The notes under the pieces: generated by a model
The model's database searches: none
Told to the model about the DNA's origin: nothing
Seen by the model: only the letters and a program-made list of their open reading frames with translations
Assembly (NCBI GenBank): GCA_039000515.1
Contig: JBCFYV010011135.1
Coordinates: 30,843,876-30,907,875 of the forward strand
Length of the DNA stretch: 64,000 bases
Direction of reading: 5' to 3'
Source of the DNA: Timema cristinae
Taxonomy: Eukaryota; Arthropoda; Insecta; Phasmatodea; Timematidae
Made by a program: the position numbers and the translations under genes
Part shown: positions 21,136 to 31,556 of the stretch, in pieces
Layout: each line of letters opens with the position of its first letter
Position numbering within the stretch: the stretch's first letter is position 1

Positions 21136-21430
21136 ATTCGGTGACCTGGCGGTCTAGGTGTAAGGTGTAGGACTTCTGTGCTGGGGACCCGGGGTTCAAT
21201 CCACGGTCCTGGCACAGATTTATCTGATTACCAAACACTTCCTTCACCTCTGACAACACGTGTATTAATCACAACTTGTGAATGTGTGGAATGTCAGGTC
21301 TCCACCATGGTTCGGATCCCACGTTAAACTGTAGGTCCTCCATTTCATCTCACAATCACCCTACCATTACACATTAGCGTAAGTGTGTATAACCCGAACA
21401 AGTAGTAAGATGCGGTGCTAATAATAATAA
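21136..21430 (+). mobile_element. tRNA-derived SINE, family 2, with target duplication
   Basis: Head cggtgacctggcggtctagg, B box gggttcaatccacgg, body with atttatctgattaccaaac and ttcggatcccacgttaaac, tail tataacccgaacaagtag then taagatgcggtgctaat(aat). It is flanked by identical tttgtttgtt at 21126-21135 and 21431-21440, a clean 10-bp target-site duplication. This fixes both ends and shows retrotransposition. Confidence 0.92.
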
Positions 21431-21448
21431 TTTGTTTGTTTTTAAGCA

Positions 21449-21690
21449 ACATGTATTACTATCCATACGGGTCATGCGTTTGTGCTCTAATCACGCTAAT
21501 GGGTTAGGAATGTGTAAGGTTGAATTTAAATAAAGTGTACCCGCATTTGTGTGGAGACACAGTGGGAAACCATTTAGGGAAAACTACCCTCAATAAGCCA
21601 GACAGGGAATGAACCATTATCTCCTCATCATAAGTCTAATCCACTGAGAGAGTGACACCTTAGACCATTAAGCCATCGAAATGGGGTTTG
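21449..21690 (-). mobile_element. tRNA-derived SINE, family 1, degraded
   Basis: Minus strand: tattactatccatacgggtc (tail), gcatttgtgtggagacac (body) and gacaccttagaccattaagc (head complement). The B box is degraded to gggaatgaaccatt. It begins within 20 bp of the end of the family-2 SINE. Confidence 0.7.
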
Positions 21691-22028
21691 GTTGTAGTGC
21701 TATTACCTTTAATAATTGTCCTAGACTTTTTCTGTTGTGGGGCGAGAGTCCTCTCATCGGGACTTTCGGTCTGTCGGTAGGGCCGGGATCTTTCTGTTCT
21801 CTTCCTTGGCAAATACTTGTGCAAATTTCTCTTGGTTCCTTAGTGTAATATCTATAAGGAAAACTTATTTTTACCTTATGAGGTAATTGTATTATATTTG
21901 GTTATGCTTCTCTTTACATTTTCTGCACCTTTTTCCAACACAGTTCACATTTTACACTGCTGACAATGGACAAAGAGGTAATGCCCGAATGTTAAAGGAA
22001 ATCGATCGTTACCACCCAATCCCCCGAC
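21691..22028. other. No gene seen
   Basis: Mixed sequence with a short plus frame (21887-22093) that is mostly hydrophobic and ends inside the hairpin below. No support for coding. Confidence 0.4.
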
Positions 22029-22093
22029 CTAGGTTTCATTCTATCGGAGCTCATTGGAGGAAGGGAGATGGACTCCAATGGAATGAAACCTAG
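22029..22093. other. Hairpin with bulge, miRNA-precursor size
   Basis: ctaggtttcattc (22029-22041) pairs perfectly with gaatgaaacctag (22081-22093). Inside it, cattggag (22052-22059) pairs with ctccaatg (22073-22080), leaving a one-sided 10-nt bulge and a 13-nt loop. It could be a small decayed inverted-repeat element or a structured RNA. Confidence 0.5.
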
Positions 22094-23190
22094 TTCAGGG
22101 TGGATTTGGTGGTAATGAATGATTTTCTTGAAAAGGCTGCCATTATCTCTTGATCCATTAGGTAATCATTCCCAAAATAAGCTATAACTACTTTAGTTTT
22201 CTTAAAATGAACCTCCCAGGGTTTTATTTAGGTTATACATTTAATGTTATTGGAAAATGCCATTAAATAATAACAAAGAAAACTTAAATTTTAGTTGAAC
22301 TTTTGTATTAACTTGGAATATCAAATATTGTATTTGTCATGTGCATATCCTCATGATGTGTCCGTCATTATGATTACAGGGATGTGTTAATAAATTATAC
22401 ACAGACATTATCGCAGTTAGATGGTATTTATTGAAATGTGTAAAGTCAGTACAACAGAACTACACCACCCTAGGGGGAATGTAAAATTGTTCAGCCCATG
22501 GGCCGCATACCACCTGTCGACCTTAGATTTACCAAAATAACATAATACAACTCTATTATTTTTTATAGACACCGTGGAAAGAAAACATTTGTAGATTTGG
22601 AATAATTTCAGTAAATCGGCCATATGAGGTTGGTGTACCAAATTGTCACTTTTTCTTTTTTCAACAGGTCAGTTCCCAAAAGTTGTTGAATCTGAGCACC
22701 CGATATGTGTAATATCGAGGAGCACATAATGCTAGCAATTATTTACTCACATTAAAAAATAATTAAAAAGTCTTGTGTGTATGTATATATGTGTGAACAA
22801 GAATTCACGAGGTCTAAACGAATAGCCGTCGAGTCCCTTAGAAAGCCCTGTCTTTATTTTGGTTCTTGAGCTTATGCACCTGGAATAAAGTTATCCTCGT
22901 CTAGAGCAGCTTTCCTCAAATATTTAGTGATAAAGGGTCACCAAAGTAAAGTTATCCGCACTGGTGGACCACTGGGGTTTCAAGAGGAATAGGGGAAAGT
23001 AAGCATGAAAAAATTTATTTTACTAGGCATATTTATATTAGATAGGTAATAATATTTAATACTTTAATTTATTAAATAAAATATTTAAAAAAAAAATAGT
23101 AATTACATTGAATTAATAGATAATAGTGGTTTTATTATTTCTAATACTCTAAACTTCTTGTTTTTCTTATGTATAATTGTTCAGATTAGT
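22094..23190. other. No gene seen
   Basis: AT-rich. A 74-codon minus frame (22417-22641) has no recognisable features. Not called. Confidence 0.5.
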
Positions 23191-23502
23191 TGACAGGCAA
23201 CTCGGTGGTTTTGGGGTGAGGTGCTCTTCTCAAGACCCGATGTTCGCGAGTTCAAATCCAGATGAGGCTCATTAATTTTTCTTGAGCTATAAAATCCGTA
23301 TACAACTTCCTTCAAAAGGGAAGTAAAGCCGTCGATCCTCTGTTGATTGTGGTATGCAAAAAGAACCCTGAAAAGTATGTGAAACATTCCTCGCCCGTCA
23401 AAATTGGTAGGCCCTGTCGCTAATAGAAATTACCGAGTACTGATATAATCAGTCTGTTCAAAAAGTGCTTGATAAGTACCACAAATAAACTAAAAAAAAA
23501 AA
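23191..23502 (+). mobile_element. Possible SINE with different tRNA-like head
   Basis: aactcggtggttttggggtg is A-box-like and gcgagttcaaatccagatg is B-box-like. The element continues through about 230 bp of unrelated body to an A-run (23491-23501). Near-identical agattagt (23183) and agattaat (23503) could be the target duplication. It lacks the cgaacgggtag tail of families 1 and 2. Confidence 0.5.
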
Positions 23503-23914
23503 GAGATTAATGATTTCAAAAGCAGGTAACCTAGAAATAATGAAACATAGCGTGCGTCTGTAGATGGTAGGTTAAATCTTTTTTTTTATATGGCCACAAA
23601 TGATAAAACTTTGTCGCACAATCCACTTCCTTCTATACAGTTGGGAGATGATTCTCAAATTTTTTTTTCTTTGATCCACTATGTGACCATAAGCGTCACA
23701 TGACTGCCTGAAAGACTAGTGTCGAAGTTGTCATACTTTGGGTGACTCTTTGGGGAGAGATGAGCCCTCTTGGCTAATTGCTAAAAGATGTAGGTTATAA
23801 ATATTTGTTTTTAAGATTGATAGATGGAAAGTTTTCATCACCGTCGCCTTTTATGGAAACTTCACATACCGATACGAGGGGTTTATTTAGACCTTTAACA
23901 AAAGTGATTATGTA

Positions 23915-24407
23915 TATGTTACAGGAAAAGTAGATTGTTAGGGAGAGTTGACTCGGCCTAGGTAAATTCGACTCGTACTAAAAGTATCAGTAAAAGTTAA
24001 TAGAGAATAAACAGAGAATAAAGAGATAAACTTTTCCTAGGAAGAGTTAACTATGACTGCTGTGGTTTAGTAAAAGTTGATTCTGCGCTGTTGCTCTCCA
24101 CATGCAACTGTTTTGAATATCCCAGCTCTATTTTTTTACTGTTGTTTTCTTTGATCACTCGTCCATTTGTTGTAGTTTTCAACAGTGAACAAGGATTCAG
24201 TGTGTGTTTGATTAATTAGTTTTGTTAGGTTAGGTTAGTTTAGGTTAGTCATCTTTTACTAACTCAAGGTAGTAAGAGTATACTTTCCCTAGGTAAAGTC
24301 AACTCTGACTAGTAAATGTTGATTGAAATTCATCACTTTTCGCTTTTAACCAACTTTACCTAAGTCGAGTCGACTCTTACTGGAGAATCTACTTTTCCTG
24401 TAACATA
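23915..24407. mobile_element. TIR element with TA flanks, about 493 bp
   Basis: Ends are inverted copies: tatgttacaggaaaagtag at the left and ctacttttcctgtaacata at the right, each flanked by TA. Further in, gagttgactcgg..ctaggtaaa pairs less perfectly with tttacctaagtcgagtcgac. Related gagttaact/agtcaactc words recur internally. TA duplication fits a Tc1/mariner-like mechanism, but no transposase is present. A TTAGG-like tract lies inside. Confidence 0.65.
24225..24249. repeat. Short TTAGG-like tract
   Basis: ttaggttaggttag then tttaggttag: three to four copies of the insect telomere motif on the plus strand, within the TA-flanked element. Confidence 0.6.
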
Positions 24408-24409
24408 TA

Positions 24410-25046
24410 TATGACTGGGGTGGTTAATGAAGAATAGCAAGCACTCTAGGACATTTGACTAGCCTTCCTTTTTTCTTAAAAAAAAAAAAAAAACTAAGTG
24501 ATTACAATAGACACTGATTTGCAGTGCAACAAATCTTTCGAGAATGACTTTTATGTAAACTACTACTGGACAAGGCTAAACGGTACTGGACCCCTTACCT
24601 TGTCCCCCCTGCCCTCTCCTATACTCACATCTTATCTTCTACACTCAGAGACAGCTTCTCGACAAATCACTACACGATGGACACTACAAGAAATGGAGCT
24701 CCACGAGAAATGAAAACACCTCATATAACTCTGAAATGCTGATCTGCTAATATAAACCATGCTGTTACTTTACCTACTGAGACATACTTTTAGATTAGAA
24801 CTGTTCAAGTTGTGATGAATAATGTTTCCGAAGTGAAGGACTCTGGATCCTTATCATTCATGATATTAACTTTGTTCTCAAAATAATCAAACCTGAATAC
24901 AGATAGGATATCAAGATTAATTTATTGTTTATGAGGAATATTCTTTGGAAATCAAATGAAAATGGTAGTTAAAGTCAATATTACGGTAGGGAATCAAATG
25001 AAATTAAAGTGATTAACTGGCACTCAAGAAAAGCGGTTTAGACAAT
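24410..25046. other. 3' flank of the zinc-finger gene; no gene seen
   Basis: A 71-codon plus frame (24498-24713) has no recognisable features. The part nearest 25046 is the likely 3' UTR of the minus-strand gene. Confidence 0.45.
24921..24926 (-). promoter_or_regulatory. Possible AATAAA poly(A) signal for the zinc-finger gene
   Basis: TTTATT on the plus strand reads AATAAA on the minus strand, about 120 bp after the stop codon at 25047. Confidence 0.35.
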
Positions 25047-26587
25047 TTAATGGTGGATACGCATATGTTCAATACGAGTTACGTTAAATCTGAAGCACAT
25101 ATCGCAAAATTTACATCTAAATGGTCTTATTTCGCTGTGTACATTTTGTTTGTGTTTATTAAGATCAGATTTCCACTTAAAACCTCTATCACAAAATTCA
25201 CATTTAAATGGTCTTTCTTCATTGTGCATTTGTTTGTGTTTAATGAGAACTGACTTCTGTTTACAACTTTTACCACATAATTCACATTCAAATGGCGTTT
25301 CTTCACTGTGAATAGACATATGATCCTTTAAAGTTATTTTGTGTTTGAAATACTTACCGCATAATTCACACACAAACTGTATTTCTTCATGATGTGTTTG
25401 TATGTGTTTATTGAGATCATATTTCCTTTTACAAGCTTCACCACAAATTTCACATTTAAATGGTTTTTCTTTACTGTGAATATATGTATGAGCCTTTAGC
25501 CTTTTTTTCATTTTGAAACCTTTACCGCACAATTTACATGTAAATGGTGTTTCTTCACTATGTGTTTGAATGTGTGTAGTGAGAGCATCTTTGCGTCTAA
25601 AACATTTATCACAAAATTTACATTCAAACTCTTTTTTTTCACTGTGAGTATTTATATGACCCATTAGAAATTCTTTTCTTTTGAAACCTTTACCACATAA
25701 TTTACATGTAAATGGTGTTTCTTCACTGTGTGTTTGAATGTGTATAATAAGATAAGCTTTCCTTTTAAAACCCTTATTACAAAATTCACATTTAAACAGT
25801 CTTTTTTCACTGTGAATAGATCCGTGACTCTTTAGATTAGCTTTCCATTTAAAACCTTTACCACAAAATTCACATGTAAACGGTTTTTCTTCACTGTGAG
25901 TATATGCGTGAGTCTTTAGACATTGTTTTCTTTTGAAACCTTTACCACAAAATTTACACGTAAATGGCGTTTCTTCACTATGTGTTAGAATGTGTACATT
26001 GAGATAAGATTTAGTTTTACAAACTTTACCACAGAATTCACATTTAAAACATCTTTGTTCAATGTGGGAATATCTATGATCCCTTAGATATGCTTTTTTT
26101 TTTAAAGACTTTACCACAAAGTTCACATTTAAATGGTTTTTCTTCACTGTTGTTGTTTTTGTTCCTTGAGAGCAGAATTCAGTTTATAGATTCTACTGCG
26201 TGGATTGCGTTTGTGTGACTTTTCTTCACTGTGCACTAATAAGTGACTAGAAAGTCTATTGTTTGATAAAAAACACTTTCCACACAAATCACATTTGTGA
26301 TTTTTTATAATTTGCTTTTCATCACAATACAATTTCTCTTTGTTAATACTTTGTTGATCGTTAATACTTGGACTACTTAATGAATTTATTTCAGTTTGTG
26401 TTTGGTTAATTCTTTTTGTCATTTTCAAATTACTGTTTTCAAAACACATTTCATTATTAAAAGTTGACTGTACTGTGCTCAAAGGTTTTGAGGAGTCATT
26501 ATTAAATTCAAATATAATATTGCTGGTTGTAAACAAGTCAGAATTATCTTGAAAGGGTTCTTGTGTTCCAAATCCTTTTGGTTCATC
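25047..26587 (-). CDS. C2H2 zinc-finger protein, terminal exon, frame interrupted
   Basis: Probably a nuclear DNA-binding protein, as is usual for poly-C2H2 proteins. The minus-strand exon starts after a strong 3' splice site (ctttctttctag|GATGAACC; first codon GAT at 26587) with an acidic leader DEPKGFGTQEPF. A finger CDLCGKCF..H..H follows, then a finger-shaped segment with all zinc ligands replaced (about 26149-26215), then a finger split by a frame change, then twelve intact fingers (26062 to 25050) with C-x2-C-x3-F/C-x5-L-x2-H-x3-4-H spacing. The last ends MRIHH before TAA at 25047. Linkers are mostly HSEETPF or HSEEKPF instead of TGEKPF. Fingers 1, 8 and 10 of the intact series have Cys or Ala-Cys where Phe is usual. 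Two frame changes within about 70 bp break the reading frame, so it is either a pseudogene in this allele or has sequence errors. Upstream exons are probably at 28.4 and 29.1 kb. The DNA target cannot be inferred. Confidence 0.88.
26094..26161 (-). other. Two frame disruptions in the zinc-finger exon
   Basis: Going 5' to 3' on the minus strand, the upstream frame reaches KEQKQQQ and stops at TGA (26144-26146). The finger continues only in the +1 frame (SEEKPFKCELCGKVFKKK). At a run of ten A (26094-26103 as T) the frame must shift again to give AYLRDHRYSH. Nine A would keep the finger in frame. Both sites are at low-complexity runs (CAA/A5 and A10), typical of either polymerase slippage or long-read indel error. 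Confidence 0.8.
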
Positions 26588-27552
26588 CTAGAAAGAAAGA
26601 AAAAAACATTGTCTGTACTAGTTATCTAGCCTGGTTATTATTTTAATATTTTTCAACCCCAACATACAATTCAGTAAAAAAAAAGACATAAAATATTTAA
26701 TCGGCCATTTAATAACATTGTGAAACACACTCCATTGTTTATCCAGACTATCTTTATGCTGCTGTTTGAACGATTTTTATTAATTTAAATGGTTTCTTGT
26801 ATACAATTAATAGTAAATAATTATTGCCTATAATATAATATTAGAGTTATTAAGGAGCCATGATCTGTTACAGGTCTTTCACCAACTCTGCTTAAAGTAT
26901 GACTGATAATTCCTTCTTAGCATTGTACAAATACTGAGTAGGTAACTCACTGGTGAAGCTTTGGTGCGTCAAGCACAGCGGTCCGAGTTTGATCAATATG
27001 TACACTACAATAATAATTTTTCAACTAAATTGAGAAAAAAATGAAGCATACCCTTGTGAACGGATTTATCTGTTCCAAAATATTAATCTCTTGACTTGTT
27101 ATAAAAATTATCAAGTCCTTTATAATTAAAACTTTGTCAATGCAGCATGAGAGGAAAACCCATATATGAGTTAAGTTAATATATATGTACAATTGTCCGT
27201 ATGTTAAATAAATAAAACTAGATTACTTGTCATATCGGCCATGAGATAAAATTTGTAGGTTAATATATTAATATCTAATGATACTTGTTAACTTCTCGCA
27301 CCTCTCTGGTTGAGAAAAAATAGTAATTGTTAAAAAAATCAAAGTCGAGATTTTTATAGTTGTCGACGTTTCATGACCCCTTGAATCCGAAAAAGTGTTT
27401 TTTTGAAGGAATCGTATTTCCGCACATTTTTGAGATACAAAATAACTTATCATTTCAAAATTGCAGGCATATTAAAAATAAAAACCTTTATTTGAAATAT
27501 ATTTTATAAAACCAACAATTTCCGATATATATTTATATCAAAGCAATTTACA

Positions 27553-27571
27553 AATATATATATATATATAT
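27553..27571. repeat. (AT)n microsatellite
   Basis: Uninterrupted atatatatatatatata followed by a T-run. Confidence 0.85.
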
Positions 27572-27756
27572 TTTTTTTTACGGAGATCTCTGAATTTGGA
27601 AATTGCTGTAATGCTCTGTGGGTGTGATGTTCCTATTTTATCTAACAGTGTATATTATTTCGTTTATGCTCTTTGGTAGAATGTGCAACAATGTATCTTA
27701 TCTCGTTTCAAATATCTTAAAAAAAAAGAAGCTGTAATTATAGTTTTAACTCCAGT

Positions 27757-27975
27757 CTTATTGCCAATTTGGGTTGTATGCTTATGTAGTCTAATGGCAA
27801 GGCTAATTTGGAAGGGATGATCAAAGTTTAATTGAAAGAAATGTAACCATTTGTGTGAAGGGACAGATAAAAACTAATAAGAAACTGAATTCCAACGCTA
27901 AATTGCCAGTCATCGACGATATATTCTATAGTGAGAGTGACGAATTTGACCGTGCGTCCACCGAAGGATGTTGTC
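27757..27975 (-). mobile_element. SINE family 1, heavily decayed
   Basis: Minus-strand relic: gggttgtatgcttatgtag and ctaatggcaaggctaattt echo the tail and the ttacgctaat region of 16490-16745. ccatttgtgtgaagggac echoes the cgtggaggg body. gtgcgtccaccgaagg echoes the head complement cccaccgaagcggg. The B box is not recognisable. Confidence 0.5.
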
Positions 27976-28429
27976 AGCGATTGATTACAATTTAGTTAAA
28001 TGAAGTAATTAAGAAAAAAAAAAATATTGTCTTATAGTTTCTTGGATTAACTTGGAAGTAACTAAGTTGTGGATAGTAGACTTTAAAACACACAAAAAGT
28101 CTATATAAATATGCGTCTAATTTTCAATGGTTCTCGAAATTAGGTGTTCCGAGATTCTGATTGAACTGTTAATATTTTACCTATAAACTCTTGTTATATC
28201 TTTTGTAAGTTATATATCACTGCTGGTACACTGGCATGGCTGCAGCTTCACGATAAAGGTGCATCAAGTAGGACAATTAACAATTTCAGCAGAATCTTCG
28301 AAGGACATATATCAGGAACCATGAACTATCTAATATAGTACTCAGTCAATATGGACTTTTTTTGTTGTTTTTGAGGTTTATATCCCAATTACTTCCAATT
28401 TGCAATTGATACACCTTGTCTATTAATAC

Positions 28430-28527
28430 CTTTATTTCTTCTTTCATTTCGGGGAATTCTAGGAATCGAAATGCCAGAGGTACACTGATTGTTCATTTCA
28501 GGCCATTGTCCAATGAAGATGAGTCAT
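28430..28527 (-). pseudogene. 98-bp exon-like segment, zinc-finger gene 5' region, copy 1
   Basis: On the minus strand it is bounded by tttatag| (acceptor) and |gtatta (donor) and is exactly 98 bp. It encodes DSSSLDNGLK, a stop, then NNQCTSGISIP in a second frame and PEMKEEIK in the frame that reaches the donor in phase 0. The order of motifs matches the other 98-bp segment at 29058. Joined at phase 0, EEIK would run into DEPKGFG of the terminal exon. In-frame stops and frame changes make it a degraded copy of an acidic 5' exon, as common in insect zinc-finger genes. Not recognised as a named domain. Confidence 0.55.
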
Positions 28528-29057
28528 CTATAAACATAAAATCTTGTTTCAAAAACAAATAGCAGAGGCATTTAATAAAACACTATACCATATATTCTGA
28601 ATAAGAAATTATTTTAGACACAACATTTCCAATTTTATTCAGTGAGCTTTGAGTACTTAAAACCTTAAATTTTGAATACAGTTAAGTAACTTTGTTTTTA
28701 TCATAATATAAATTCTATAATATAATATAAATTTTACTATTATTTTGTTTAAACAATTGATATAGTTACCTTGTTATTTGTTGTAATAAAATGTAAATTT
28801 TATATCAAAATATCACAATATGAATATCACAATAAATCACAGTATAACCCAAATATGATAAAGGAACAAAGGTGTGATGATAAACTTTCTGTATATGAGA
28901 AATAATACCCGATAATGCAAATTTGTAATCTGGGTACGCTCGCGAACCAATTTGACAAACACAAATATATCTCCCATAATCCCAATGAATTTAGCTACCC
29001 CTGGTTTAGATCATTTGATCAACGATTTTAGTGAACCAATTATTTATAAAATTATAC

Positions 29058-29155
29058 CTCAATTTCTTCTTTTATTTTCGGGAAAGTAGGATGGGCCAAG
29101 CCCCAAAAATACACTGGTTGTCTCCTTTGTCATCACTTGATGAATTTGGATCATT
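29058..29155 (-). pseudogene. 98-bp exon-like segment, zinc-finger gene 5' region, copy 2
   Basis: On the minus strand it is bounded by cttctag| and |gtataa and is also exactly 98 bp. It encodes DPNSSSDDKGDNQC in one frame and LAHPTFPKIKEEIE in another, with one indel needed between them. It parallels copy 1 (SSS..DN..NQC..P..P..KEEI). The donor is phase 0, compatible with the terminal exon starting at 26587. The frame problem here is independent of the one in copy 1. Confidence 0.55.
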
Positions 29156-30023
29156 CTAGAAGCAAATAAAAGAGTTAAAATATGGCAGACACTAAATATA
29201 TCTAAAATCACATTGTGGATTTTTGTATTCTACTTTACTTGATTTTGGTGTTTACCACCTCTGTGTTGATACATATTTATAGTAATGTGAAAAGTACGTT
29301 GTAGGAAGTGTACCCCTATTATTGTGGTGGTAAAAGTAAACATTTAAGATTAATCACCTCAGTATTCATACTCATTCATTTTTTAGCGCTGTGTCTTAGT
29401 GCCTGTTTTGGTGAAATGCTTATTTACTAATTATGTTATTGGCCAAAAGATAGTCTGATGTTTTTCTCCTAAAATGTACTTAAAAAAAGCTTTATCTATT
29501 TTTATTATCTGCGCAGCACAATTACATTTTATTTTTCATGTAGAACACATTAAAAATGTTAAAGTATTATAATGTGTGTTGACATACTGGTACTATACTT
29601 GGACAAATACCGTTACTGCAGTGGTGCAGAATATATCCGAACGCGCGACCGAGGTTCAGGGAAAATAAAAGAAGTCCTGGGTAAATTTGGGGCAAGGAAA
29701 AGTCCCAACAATTTTTCTGACGTTTTTAGTACATTCTGGTTCTGATATGGTAGTTTCATTGTATGGAAAACGAAGGCCGATGATACTCAACACCATGACA
29801 CTTTCAGTGAGGCAGTGTCTAGTGGGTAGATGTGTCAGAGACTAGATAATAGGTTAGGGCGAGATAAGGGACAAAAGGAAAAATCTATTTATTCAACTTG
29901 GCTTATTGGTGTAATTGAGGGTTGGGTCATAAGTAACCTATGCTAAGCAAAGTTTGGTAACTAGGGCAGGCAGGTGGTGGAGGGTAGGGAAGGTTAATTG
30001 AGGTTTTGTTTTAGTTTGAATTC
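29156..30023. other. No gene seen
   Basis: AT-rich. 29383-29460 faintly echoes the tail of SINE family 1 (gcgctgtgtcttagtgcc, atgcttatttactaatta). Nothing else is supported. Confidence 0.45.
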
Positions 30024-30258
30024 AGTGCCCCCTATATAACACAGCCTGATTACACGGTGATGTGGTATTAAATTTATTTAAACTATGACGTGCGCATTGT
30101 AATAATTGTTAGCCATGAATTGTTGTCTTTAGTGGACCTATTAATTGTTGTACAGTGTACAATAGAGAAATGTTAATAAAATAAATTAGATGCTTTAGTG
30201 AAACAAATGTGATTATGTCGACTTTTAAAAGCAATCAAGACGTCAACTATTAATGTGA

Positions 30259-30384
30259 ATGGCTGGTAGACGTGAAAAATTTGGATATCACGTAACTAAT
30301 AAACATCCCCAAGAAAAACCTAGAAGTAAGGATCAAGGGAGTATTTCAAGTTTTGTAAAACGTAAATTATGTGATCGTATATAG
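30259..30384 (+). pseudogene. Short ORF, possibly N-terminus of a DNA-transposon-derived gene
   Basis: ATG at 30259 opens 41 codons ending at TAG (30382-30384). The product is very basic and includes KPRSKDQGSISSFVKRK, which resembles the short Ser-Phe-Phe/basic N-termini of some hAT-like or ZMYM-like proteins. A shifted frame continues with DSISPVVVDSDRACC before another stop. About 235 bp upstream, cagtgccccctatat (30024) resembles a hAT-type CAGTG end, but no matching inverted end was found. Decayed transposon relic is the best guess. Confidence 0.3.
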
Positions 30385-31548
30385 CGATAGTATTTCCCCT
30401 GTTGTGGTTGATAGTGATAGAGCTTGCTGTAGTGGTGAGTCAACGAAAAAATCGAAAAGTCTATGAAAATCAACAATTAAACCAAGGCCTCTCAGAATTA
30501 CACTCTTGCTCTAAATATATAAAATTAAATGTATTGTACCGTTATGCCTAATGTTATCAATGGACAATTAATAACAATATATAATACACACAAGGAAATG
30601 GGAAGGTGCCATTCCTGGGAGACAACTAAATTTTTTATAAGGTAGATAGGCAGCCCTACTATAAAAATAACTGTCATTAAAAATATATTTTAATTTTAAT
30701 TTTCCAAACTATGTAATAGGTAATAATCCTTATTCACTTCAGCCTCTATAAAATATTAATGTTTTATTTTGAGTGCTATGATTTTCGGAGAAATTTTTTA
30801 TGAAAATTTTATGTTCTGGGGAAATAATTGGATCTCTGAACATTATCTGCACCCCTGTGTCACTGTTTTAAAAGACAAGGCCAACCTGACACATACGTCT
30901 GTGTTCTCATCAGTATATGTCACTCTTAACATTCAATTTCTCTCAGTAGTCGGAATATACACTGTATCGTTACAAACCTGCTATTTTAAAGTATTCTCCT
31001 GCACCGTTAATATTTAAAAAAAATTACCTACTGTTTGTTTATGGTAATTAAAGCTTGTGTTTTCAAACCATAACCTTAAATTAAAACAGGTTTAGTTTGT
31101 CGATGTTGGTGGTAACTAGCCCAAAACTTTCCTAGCAAAATAAGTTAGATCTAAAAATTAATTTGAAACAAAACCCTTTAAAGACAATTTTACACCATGT
31201 TAAAGAACAAGTTTTTAAATTAACATTATCTTTACCTCACTCTCCAAAATTACTTCTTGTTTTCACAAAAACCTGAGAACCAAGATTTTGTTTGGTTGTT
31301 GTTTCTGTCTTTGTACACCCCTCCATGTTTTTGGCAAAATAACTGGCACAACTTAAGTCAGTAGTAGATTCCAATAAAAACATTTGTTGAAAACTGCAAA
31401 TCAATAAAAACACCTATAAATAGAATGGATTTTTATTTTTACGTGCAATCAATTTTAAACTTGCAAAATTTTTTTAATGCGATACCCAGGCTTCAATGGT
31501 GGTCTTAATTACACTACGTTGAGCTACCACACAATGGATTCAACTTTA
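30385..31548. other. No gene seen
   Basis: AT-rich. An 82-codon plus frame (30769-31017) has no recognisable features. A possible minus-strand exon end at 31236 (gagagtgag|gtaaag) was not strong enough to call. Confidence 0.45.
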
Positions 31549-31556
31549 CCTCAAAT

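Larger units (their letters stand above)
26588..28429. other. Probable intron of the zinc-finger gene
   Basis: AT-rich, between the terminal exon and the nearest exon-like segment. It contains a possible tRNA-like remnant at 26935-26990 (taactcactggtgaagc, cgagtttgatc), an AT microsatellite and a decayed SINE. No coding exon is seen. Confidence 0.45.

Noticed and set aside
25050..25253. Plus-strand frame opposite the zinc fingers
   Set aside because: A shadow of the minus-strand coding exon.
30769..31017. 82-codon plus frame
   Set aside because: Hydrophobic and Val/Phe-rich, in AT-rich DNA, with no recognisable motif.
31236..31275. Minus-strand exon ending gagagtgag|gtaaag
   Set aside because: A good donor, and KQEVILESE would suit a zinc-finger 5' exon, but a stop lies just upstream in that frame and the acceptor is not convincing.
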